A stretch of 6,959 bases of DNA from Alphaproteobacteria bacterium (GTDB taxonomy: Bacteria > Pseudomonadota > Alphaproteobacteria > Micavibrionales > UBA2020). Every line of letters begins with the position of its first letter. The stretch's first letter is position 1. The notes under the pieces were generated by a model that was given only the letters and a program-made list of their open reading frames with translations, was not told where the DNA came from and made no database searches. The translations under genes and the position numbers were made by a program. Where the stretch lies: the NCBI GenBank assembly GCA_029266795.1, contig JAQSWE010000133.1, positions 1 to 6,959 on the forward strand, given 5' to 3'. This document shows positions 1-5,046 of this stretch, in pieces.

Positions 1-116
1 AACACCATCAGGACTACAAAAAGAACAATCCGACGGGCTATAAATTCTACCGCATGGGCTGCGGCAGGGACGGTCGCCTCGACGAATTGTGGCTCGAAAA
101 ACCGGTCGCTCAATAG
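1..116 (+). CDS. C-terminal end of a protein, possibly a GNAT-type acetyltransferase (partial)
   Basis: An open frame enters from the left edge (first full codon at base 3) and stops at TAG 114-116, giving 37 residues. The visible part contains NNPTGYKFYRMGC and then LDELWLEKP. An Asn followed by a short gap, then FYR and a Gly, resembles the acetyl-CoA-binding helix (motif B) of GNAT N-acetyltransferases, whose last strand often ends in a W-x-EKP-like segment. This is a resemblance in a short tail only, so the family is a guess; that a coding sequence ends here is more secure, because a strong terminator follows 26 bases later. The start and most of the protein lie outside the window. Confidence 0.5.
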   Translation, partial: HHQDYKKNNPTGYKFYRMGCGRDGRLDELWLEKPVAQ

Positions 117-142
117 TTTCCTTAATAATTAAACTTTACATC

Positions 143-178
143 AAAAACCCCCAGAAACGGGGGTTTTTGGTTTTTTGG
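143..178 (+). terminator. Rho-independent terminator of the upstream gene
   Basis: A perfect 10-bp stem pairs AAAAACCCCC (143-152) with GGGGGTTTTT (159-168) around a 6-base loop, followed by further T tracts (171-176, and another T6 at 183-188). It lies 26 bases after the TAG of the upstream gene and separates that gene from the tRNA. The A/T arms make the hairpin symmetric, so it could also stop transcription from the right. Confidence 0.9.
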
Positions 179-220
179 CGGCTTTTTTGGCCATAGGGGT
201 GTCTTGCAGCTTTATAGTTC

Positions 221-249
221 TTGCGCCACCCCCTCATTTTTCCTATTTA
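221..249 (+). promoter_or_regulatory. Possible sigma70-type promoter for tRNA-Leu
   Basis: TTGCGC (221-226) and TATTTA (244-249) are 17 bases apart and lie 22 bases before the mature tRNA 5' end. The -10 match is weak, at three of six positions. The case rests mainly on position: a terminator lies upstream, so the tRNA needs its own promoter in the interval 179-271. Confidence 0.35.
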
Positions 250-271
250 TGTAAGACTTAACGGCCAAAAT

Positions 272-356
<85 letters not shown>

Positions 357-441
357 TCTTTACCCCGCGCAAGCGGCGGCAAAACAGAATTCGGTACTTT
401 TAAAAAACGAGAAAGAAAGCAGAAGCAGAAAGTTCATGACC

Positions 442-1821
442 ATGCAGATCACACAGACCAAGAACGAAGACCTGACACGCGAATTCACCGTCACGATGTC
501 GCCCGAAGAAATCGACCAGCGCGTCAACGAGCGCCTGACCGAACTCGGCAAGACGGTGAAGATGCCCGGCTTCCGCCCTGGCAAAATTCCGATGAACCTG
601 CTGAAATCCAAATACGGCAAGTCCGTGATGGGCGAAGTGCTGGAACACGCCGTCAATGACTCGACCATGAAGGCGATCAACGAAAACAACCTGCGCCCCG
701 CGATGCGCCCGAAGATCGAAGTGAAAACCTTCGACGAAGCAAAAGGCCTCGAATACACGATGGCGATCGAAGTGCTGCCGGAAATCAAGCTGGCCGACTT
801 CACGAAGATCAAGCTGGAAAAGCTGACCGCGAAGCCGGCGAAAAAAGAAATCACCGAAGCGCTGGAGCGCATCGCAAAAGCGAACAAGACCAGCGAAAAA
901 GTTGAAGAGAACCGCGCTGCGAAAATCGGTGACACGCTTGTCATCAACTTCGACGGCACCGTCGACGGCAAGCCGTTCCCCGGCATGAAGGGCGACGATT
1001 TCCCTCTCGAACTCGGCTCCAAGAGCTTCATCGAAGGCTTTGAAGACCAACTCGTCGGCGCGAAAGTCGGCGACCACAAAGTCGTGAACGTCACGTTCCC
1101 GAAAGACTACGCGCATGACAAACTGCAGGGCGTGAAGGCTGAATTCAAGGTTGACGTGAAAGAACTCCGCACCTCGACGACGCCGAAGATCGACGACGAA
1201 TTCGCAACCAAGCTCGGTTTCGAAAACCTCGCGAAAGTCGAAGAAGTGATCGAACAGCAGATCCAGGGCGATTACGACCAGCTCGCACGCATGAACATCA
1301 AGCGCGCGCTGCTCGACCAGCTCGATGCAGAACACACCTTCAACGTGCCCAAGGGCATGGTTGACGCTGAATTCCAAGGCATCTGGCAGCAGCTGAAAGG
1401 CGGCCACGATCACGCGGAAGAGGGCCATGTGCACGGTCCCGACTGCAACCATGGTGAAGAAGGCACGCCGGAAGAGCGCGCTGAATATCAGGGCATCGCG
1501 GAACGCCGCGTAAAGCTCGGTCTTGTGCTCGCCGAAATCGGCAGAATCAACAAGGTGGAAGTGACGAACCAGGAGCTGCAGCAAGCGGTCATCAACGAAG
1601 CGCGCAAGTATCCGGGCAAGGAACGCCAAGTGTTTGAATATTATCAACAAAACCCGCAAGCATTGGACGCTGTGAAAGCGCCGATTTACGAGGACAAAGT
1701 AGTTGACTTTATTCTGGAAAGGTCTAATATATCCTCACGTCAAGTAGACATTGAAGAACTGACCAAGGCATCGGAAACGGAACCGCCCAAGAAGGCAAAA
1801 CCCGCATCCAAAGCCAAGTAA
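442..1821 (+). CDS. tig: Trigger factor, ribosome-associated chaperone / peptidyl-prolyl isomerase
   Basis: Trigger factor binds the ribosome near the exit tunnel and holds nascent chains; its FKBP domain has prolyl isomerase activity. With the start at 442 the protein has 459 residues, usual for the family. The ribosome-binding domain carries the signature GFRPGKIP at 43-50. The FKBP-type domain spans about 160-242 (IGDTLVINFDGTVDGKPF at its start). The rest is the helical C-terminal chaperone domain, ending in a Lys/Ala/Pro tail. ATG 442 is preferred over ATG 436 because MQIT matches the family N-terminus and AGAAAG (427-432) sits 9 bases from it but only 3 from 436; the longer form would add two residues. 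Oddity: residues 322-337 hold five His and one Cys, an insert resembling a metal-binding loop. No terminator follows, so read-through into the next gene is possible. Confidence 0.97.
   Translation: MQITQTKNEDLTREFTVTMSPEEIDQRVNERLTELGKTVKMPGFRPGKIPMNLLKSKYGKSVMGEVLEHAVNDSTMKAINENNLRPAMRPKIEVKTFDEAKGLEYTMAIEVLPEIKLADFTKIKLEKLTAKPAKKEITEALERIAKANKTSEKVEENRAAKIGDTLVINFDGTVDGKPFPGMKGDDFPLELGSKSFIEGFEDQLVGAKVGDHKVVNVTFPKDYAHDKLQGVKAEFKVDVKELRTSTTPKIDDEFATKLGFENLAKVEEVIEQQIQGDYDQLARMNIKRALLDQLDAEHTFNVPKGMVDAEFQGIWQQLKGGHDHAEEGHVHGPDCNHGEEGTPEERAEYQGIAERRVKLGLVLAEIGRINKVEVTNQELQQAVINEARKYPGKERQVFEYYQQNPQALDAVKAPIYEDKVVDFILERSNISSRQVDIEELTKASETEPPKKAKPASKAK
1703..1730 (+). promoter_or_regulatory. Promoter-like pair inside the 3' end of tig
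   Basis: TTGACT (1703-1708) and TAATAT (1725-1730) are separated by 16 bases. The -35 matches the sigma70 consensus at five of six positions. The local codons (AGG, AAT, ATA, TCA, GTA) are otherwise scarce in tig, which fits selection on the DNA signal. A start near 1737 would give a leader of about 240 bases for the ClpP-like gene at 1976. An alternative is a lone TATAAA (1934-1939) much closer to that gene, but it has no recognisable -35. Confidence 0.5.
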
Positions 1822-1975
1822 AACTCAGTTTTCTCGCGGAATAAAGTAACTCTGCGAGGGTCTGAAACGATAAGAAAGCTACAAAAGAAACCGGGAAAAA
1901 ATAAGAATCGGCCCGGACGGTGAAAACAACGAATATAAAAAACGATTTACGCATAGCAAGGAAAGGCACTCCAAA
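1822..1975 (+). other. Intergenic leader between tig and the ClpP-like gene
   Basis: This is 154 A-rich bases with no terminator. Two weak inverted repeats are visible: CTCGC with GCGAG either side of the segment around 1840-1850, and CCGGG (1891-1895) with CCCGG (1912-1916). Neither is followed by a T run. A -10-like TATAAA lies at 1934-1939. A good ribosome binding site, AAGGAAAGG (1958-1966), lies 9 bases before ATG 1976. If the promoter inside tig is used, most of this stretch is 5' untranslated RNA. Confidence 0.5.
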
Positions 1976-3274
1976 ATGGCTTCTTACGATTTTAACGACA
2001 CCGCGAAATCTCCTTCCTACGAAACCTCTGCCAACAAGCTTGGCAAAGGCGTTGAAGGTTCGCTGAATGACACCGTCAAAGCGCCCGAACTGAAATCGCC
2101 CGCTGGCGACGTTCAGTACATGAGCGCAGACGCTGCCCGCTATTTCGCCCTCATGCAGTCGACCGGCATGGACGCGTCCGAAGCAAAAGGCGCGCTCAAG
2201 GCATTCGAATCTCCCGAAGGCCAGGCGAGCATGAAAAACATCGCAGCTGAAACCCAGCGCTATCTGGGCCTGCTCGAAACCGCTGGCAAAACCGGCCAGA
2301 AGCTCGAAGACATCATGGACGCAGCCGGCCTCGAAGCGATGACCCGCTTCACCGCCAGCGCAAACGGCCCCAACGCCCGCATGGTCCCGACCGTCACCGA
2401 ACTGGAAAACGGCCGCGAGCGCGGTTACGACCTGTACTCCCTGCTCATGAAAAAACGCATCGTCCTGCTGGAAGGCCAAGTTGACGACACGATGGCATCG
2501 ATCGCCAACGCATCGCTCCTGTACCTCGCATCGGGCGTCGGCGAAAACCCCGAAGACCACGCTGGCGAAGACGGCAAGAAAAAGCCGATCAAAGTCTACG
2601 TGAACTCCCCGGGCGGCTCGGTCCTCGCTGGTCTGTCGATCTATGACACCATGCGTTCCATTCCGGCTCCCATCCGCACGATCGGCATGGGCATGCAGGC
2701 ATCCATGGGCTCCATCCTGCTGGTTGCAGGCGACGAGCGCATGATGACCCGCAACTCCTACTACATGATCCACCAGCCGCTGTCGGGCAACGAGCGCTCG
2801 ACCCAGCAGACGGATCTCGTGATCGGCACGGACTTCACCAGCCGCCTGCGCGAACAGCTGACGGACATCTATGTCCGCCACACCGGCCTCAAGCACGCAT
2901 TCTGGGACATCGTCCTCGAGCGCGACACCTGGCTGACCGCACAGAACGCACTGGATATGGGCGTGATTCAGGAAATCATCGTGGGTACCGCGAAAAAGAC
3001 CATCCACGAAGAATTCTCGCACCGTTCTGAAAAAGACGACAAGCGCGAAGCGCAAGTGCCGAAGACGGCCGAAGCAATCCGCGCCCTGATCAACACCGCA
3101 GACGGCGCAGCAATCCGCCCCGAGCTGGTCGTTGCTCTGTCGCAGTTCGAAGAATACTGGACGCCCTCGCGCAAAGCCGAATACGACGCCAAACAGGCGA
3201 AATCGGCCAAGCCGGCTTCCAATGACGACCAGAAAGCAAAGCCCGCCAAGACCAAGGCTGCGCCGACCCCGTAA
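1976..3274 (+). CDS. Extended ClpP-family (S14) serine peptidase, second ClpP paralogue
   Basis: At 432 residues it is about twice the usual ClpP length. The ClpP core runs from about 136 (MVPTVTE, matching LVPMVIE of canonical ClpP) to about 345. The triad is intact: Ser243 in QASMG, His266 in MIHQP and Asp317 in ERDTW; the oxyanion motif NSPGG is at 210-214. Residues 1-135 are a helical, non-ClpP extension with two similar segments (from Arg55 and Arg95). An acidic/Lys insert lies at about 187-203. The Ser-His interval is two residues shorter than in canonical ClpP, and the KGKR-like segment is lost. The tail (about 400-432) is Lys/Ala/Pro-rich and probably disordered. ATG 1976 has a strong Shine-Dalgarno sequence 9 bases upstream. 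It is predicted to be an active cytoplasmic peptidase, perhaps forming mixed rings with the adjacent ClpP. The role of the extensions is unknown. Confidence 0.9.
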   Translation: MASYDFNDTAKSPSYETSANKLGKGVEGSLNDTVKAPELKSPAGDVQYMSADAARYFALMQSTGMDASEAKGALKAFESPEGQASMKNIAAETQRYLGLLETAGKTGQKLEDIMDAAGLEAMTRFTASANGPNARMVPTVTELENGRERGYDLYSLLMKKRIVLLEGQVDDTMASIANASLLYLASGVGENPEDHAGEDGKKKPIKVYVNSPGGSVLAGLSIYDTMRSIPAPIRTIGMGMQASMGSILLVAGDERMMTRNSYYMIHQPLSGNERSTQQTDLVIGTDFTSRLREQLTDIYVRHTGLKHAFWDIVLERDTWLTAQNALDMGVIQEIIVGTAKKTIHEEFSHRSEKDDKREAQVPKTAEAIRALINTADGAAIRPELVVALSQFEEYWTPSRKAEYDAKQAKSAKPASNDDQKAKPAKTKAAPTP

Positions 3275-3279
3275 TCGGG

Positions 3280-3299
3280 AACGCCCCGAAAAGGGCGTT
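3280..3299 (+). terminator. Hairpin just after the ClpP-like gene, weak terminator
   Basis: AACGCCC (3280-3286) pairs with GGGCGTT (3293-3299) around a 6-base loop, starting 6 bases after the TAA. Only a short T stretch follows (TTTGAGTTGAG), so termination would be weak. It may protect the 3' end of the mRNA, with the stronger terminator downstream doing most of the stopping. Confidence 0.5.
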
Positions 3300-3327
3300 T
3301 GAGTTGAGTTAATAACCTTGCTATGAT
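3299..3327 (+). promoter_or_regulatory. Sigma70-like promoter candidate overlapping a terminator
   Basis: TTGAGT (3299-3304) and TATGAT (3322-3327) are 17 bases apart, the optimal spacing. The -10 matches five of six consensus positions. The predicted start (about 3333-3335) falls inside the 5' arm of the terminator at 3329-3363. A transcript begun here would therefore lack the base of that hairpin and could escape termination into clpP. It may also be a chance match in a short AT-rich gap. Confidence 0.45.
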
Positions 3328-3328
3328 T

Positions 3329-3367
3329 GAGACGACCGGTTTCACCGCCGGTCGTCTCTTTTTATTT
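3329..3367 (+). terminator. Strong rho-independent terminator between the two ClpP genes
   Basis: A perfect 11-bp stem pairs GAGACGACCGG (3329-3339) with CCGGTCGTCTC (3348-3358) around an 8-base loop, followed at once by TTTTTATTT. This should uncouple transcription of the extended ClpP-like gene from that of canonical clpP. Confidence 0.92.
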
Positions 3368-3385
3368 GCCCCGGGTGGGCTATAT
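3358..3385 (+). promoter_or_regulatory. Possible heat-shock (sigma32-type) promoter of clpP
   Basis: CTTT (3358-3361) and GCTATAT (3379-3385) are 17 bases apart. From memory, the alphaproteobacterial heat-shock consensus is CTTG, 17-18 bases, CYTATNT; this site differs at one position in each box. It begins at the end of the terminator stem, and its T tract would be shared. TATATATAAA (3381-3390) could equally be a sigma70 -10 element. A start near 3393 leaves a short leader with Shine-Dalgarno AAGGGGG at 3400-3406. Confidence 0.4.
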
Positions 3386-3414
3386 ATAAAAAAAACAGCA
3401 AGGGGGCTACACTA

Positions 3415-4050
3415 ATGACTTACATTCCTGAACAAATGAGCACGCTGGTGCCGATGGTCATCGAGCAGACCGCGCGCGGCGAACGTTCGTACGATATTTA
3501 TTCGCGCCTCCTGAAAGAGCGCATCATCTTCATCTCCGGTCCCGTGAACGACCATGTGTCCAGCCTGATCTGTGCCCAGCTCCTGTTCCTTGAATCGGAA
3601 AACCCGAAGAAAGACATCTTCCTCTACATCAACTCGCCGGGCGGTATCGTCACCTCCGGTCTCGCGATGTACGACACGATGCAGTACATCAAGCCGCAAG
3701 TTGCGACCGTTTGCATGGGGCAGGCTTGCTCCATGGGTTCGCTGCTGCTCTGTGCTGGCGCTGCAGGCAAGCGTTATTCCCTGCCGAACTCGCGCATCAT
3801 GGTGCACCAGCCCTCCGGCGGCGCACAGGGTCAGGCGACGGATATCGAGATCCACGCAAAAGAGATCCTGAGCCTGCGCAAGCGCCTCAACGAAATCTAC
3901 GTGAAGCACACCGGCAAGAAGATCAACCAGATCGAGGAAGCGCTGGAGCGCGACCGTTTCATGTCGCCCGAAGAAGCGAAAGCTTTCGGCCTGATCGACC
4001 ATATCGTCGAAAAGCAGCCCTTCACGACCGACGAGAAAAAAGTAGCATAA
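3415..4050 (+). CDS. clpP: ATP-dependent Clp protease proteolytic subunit ClpP (canonical)
   Basis: The 211-residue serine peptidase forms double heptameric rings that degrade proteins fed in by ClpX or ClpA. The triad is Ser106 (ACSMG), His131 (MVHQP) and Asp180 (ERDRF). Its spacing of 25 and 49 residues equals that of the E. coli enzyme. The oxyanion motif NSPGG and the KRYSLPNSRIMVHQP block are standard. The first ten or so residues, before LVPMVIEQ, are probably a propeptide removed by self-processing. ATG 3415 has Shine-Dalgarno AAGGGGG (3400-3406) 8 bases upstream. The gene is framed by strong terminators on both sides, so it is probably transcribed alone, plausibly under heat-shock control. 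Unusually, no clpX follows it in the window. Confidence 0.98.
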   Translation: MTYIPEQMSTLVPMVIEQTARGERSYDIYSRLLKERIIFISGPVNDHVSSLICAQLLFLESENPKKDIFLYINSPGGIVTSGLAMYDTMQYIKPQVATVCMGQACSMGSLLLCAGAAGKRYSLPNSRIMVHQPSGGAQGQATDIEIHAKEILSLRKRLNEIYVKHTGKKINQIEEALERDRFMSPEEAKAFGLIDHIVEKQPFTTDEKKVA

Positions 4051-4056
4051 CTGACT

Positions 4057-4078
4057 GGCCCGCTTTAACCGACGGGCC
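4057..4078 (+). terminator. Hairpin just after clpP
   Basis: GGCCCG (4057-4062) pairs with CGGGCC (4073-4078) around a 10-base loop, 7 bases after the clpP stop. Only TTGATAAG follows, so it is not a good terminator by itself. With the next hairpin it forms a tandem pair, like the pair after the upstream ClpP-like gene. Confidence 0.45.
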
Positions 4079-4095
4079 TTGATAAGACCTAATTC

Positions 4096-4129
4096 GGGGG
4101 CGCCTTTCATGGGCGCCCCCTTTTATTTT
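4096..4129 (+). terminator. Strong rho-independent terminator after clpP
   Basis: A 9-bp all-GC stem pairs GGGGGCGCC (4096-4104) with GGCGCCCCC (4112-4120) around a 7-base loop, followed by TTTTATTTT. It ends only 21 bases before the next start codon and overlaps where a promoter for that gene would be expected. Confidence 0.92.
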
Positions 4130-4150
4130 CCAAACCGGAGTTTTTCCTAC

Positions 4151-4801
4151 ATGTCTTTCCGTCTCGCCCTTGCCGCTGCACTTCTCATTTCGACCGCCAC
4201 CGCCGCTGTGGCACAAACAGAGTCGGAGCAGGATGCATCACCCGCGCCTGTGGCACAGGAACAACTATCCGGCCCCAACGCGGCACCGATGAAGATTGAG
4301 GTGGATGAAAAGACCTTACAGGGCGAGGACGCCTATGTGGCAGCATTGGAAAAATTGACGGCCGAGCAGAAGACCGAACAGGAAACGCTCGACAAGCAGT
4401 TCTTCGCGAGCATGCGCCCCATCATGGATATCTATGAACTTGGAGGGAAAGTGATGTTTTGCCTGAACAGCAATAAATTTACCGGCGCAGATAACGCATC
4501 GTTTGTGCAGTCCTTCAAGGCGTTCCAAAAGGTTAAATCCGACGAACAGGAAGGCATGTGGAAGAAGCACCGTATTGATGCCCGCAAGGTCGATTATATG
4601 CCCCACACCCTGCTGGATAGCCATTACAGCTATATTCAGGCCGTCCAGAAGGCTGCCGCAGAGCAAATGGTCACCCAGACCAGCAAAGCGGGCGGTTATA
4701 ACGACACAAATTGCCCCGAAGTGCAGAAAATACTCGCAATTGCCCACCAAAAAGCCTCGGAAAGCCTCAAGAATGGAACTTTAGGCACTCCCCCCAAGTA
4801 A
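4151..4801 (+). CDS. Exported protein of unknown function, 216 residues
   Basis: I do not recognise a family. ATG 4151 starts a clear Sec signal peptide: Arg4, a hydrophobic Ala/Leu core, then a probable signal peptidase I site after AVA (residues 19-21). The mature protein is therefore expected in the periplasm. GGAG (4137-4140) lies 10 bases before this start; starting further upstream would run through the terminator and spoil the signal peptide. After an acidic, Pro/Ala/Gln-rich linker (about 22-55), the rest looks helical. It has two cysteines, Cys104 and Cys188, which could form a disulfide, and a striking YMPHTLLDSHYSYIQ segment. No lipobox or later membrane segment is visible. Base composition resembles the neighbours. 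No promoter is seen between the terminator and the gene, so expression may rely on read-through from clpP. It occupies the usual clpX position. Confidence 0.85.
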   Translation: MSFRLALAAALLISTATAAVAQTESEQDASPAPVAQEQLSGPNAAPMKIEVDEKTLQGEDAYVAALEKLTAEQKTEQETLDKQFFASMRPIMDIYELGGKVMFCLNSNKFTGADNASFVQSFKAFQKVKSDEQEGMWKKHRIDARKVDYMPHTLLDSHYSYIQAVQKAAAEQMVTQTSKAGGYNDTNCPEVQKILAIAHQKASESLKNGTLGTPPK

Positions 4802-4808
4802 GCCCTCA

Positions 4809-4828
4809 TGAAGCCTGCAAGGGCTTCA
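4809..4828 (+). other. Inverted repeat after the exported-protein gene
   Basis: TGAAGCC (4809-4815) pairs with GGCTTCA (4822-4828) around a 6-base loop. An alternative pairing, AAGCCCT (4800-4806) with AGGGCTT (4820-4826), overlaps the stop codon; the two folds exclude each other. No T run follows, so it is not a standard terminator, though it may protect the 3' end or act with Rho. Confidence 0.45.
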
Positions 4829-4880
4829 CCGGATCGCAACTTACAAAAAGTCTAACAAAATCGAAATTTACTTTTGTCCC

Positions 4881-4898
4881 AAGCTTGTCGAAAGCTTG
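4881..4898 (+). repeat. Direct repeat AAGCTTG x2, 11-bp period, upstream of lon
   Basis: AAGCTTG occurs at 4881-4887 and 4892-4898, start to start 11 bases, about one helical turn. Each copy contains the palindrome AAGCTT. The second copy includes the CTTG of the proposed lon heat-shock promoter, so a protein bound here could affect lon transcription. Chance is not excluded. Confidence 0.45.
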
Positions 4899-4922
4899 CC
4901 AAAAGTTAATAACCATCTATTT
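4895..4922 (+). promoter_or_regulatory. Possible heat-shock (sigma32-type) promoter of lon
   Basis: CTTG (4895-4898) and TCTATTT (4916-4922) are 17 bases apart. This matches the alphaproteobacterial heat-shock pattern CTTG, 17-18 bases, CYTATNT (recalled consensus) at all but one position. lon is a classic heat-shock gene. A start near 4930 would give a leader of about 115 bases. A CATAAT at 5011-5016, with TTGCCA (4986-4991) 19 bases before it, is a weaker sigma70 alternative. Confidence 0.5.
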
Positions 4923-5046
4923 CACCTGTTATGAGGCACCGACAGGCGAAAAAGCCGCCCAAAAAGGCCCAAAATCGACCGAATTTTGCCAAAAATAAAC
5001 TATTAAAGGGCATAATCCGGGAAGAGAGTGTAAAAAAGGAAAAAAA
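4923..5046 (+). other. A-rich leader region of lon
   Basis: These 124 bases are non-coding. They hold short possible stems (for example CAAAAT 4970-4975 with ATTTTG 4983-4988) between A tracts, and end in a purine-rich ribosome binding region with AAGGA at 5036-5040, 6 bases before ATG 5047. No riboswitch or RNA-thermometer class was recognised. Confidence 0.45.

Noticed and set aside
169..191. Twin GG-T6-GGC motifs after the first terminator as a repeat element
   Set aside because: Two short T tracts beside a terminator are better explained as part of its U-rich tail; no further copies were seen.
400..1659. Long open frame on the minus strand opposite tig (419 codons)
   Set aside because: It is exactly antisense to a certain trigger factor gene, its composition is the mirror of GC-ending codons on the + strand, and no family motif is visible.
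1724..3055. Long open frame on the minus strand opposite the ClpP-like gene (443 codons)
   Set aside because: It is a shadow of strong third-position bias in the + strand ClpP-family gene; its His/Phe/Val/Ala-rich product has no recognisable domain.
4079..4150. Upstream TTG start adding 24 residues to the exported protein
   Set aside because: This extension would translate the terminator hairpin and bury the signal peptide; ATG 4151 has a proper Shine-Dalgarno sequence and a clean signal peptide.
4923..5046. Possible small RNA or RNA thermometer upstream of lon
   Set aside because: Only short, weak stems among A tracts are visible and no known class fits; kept only as a leader description.
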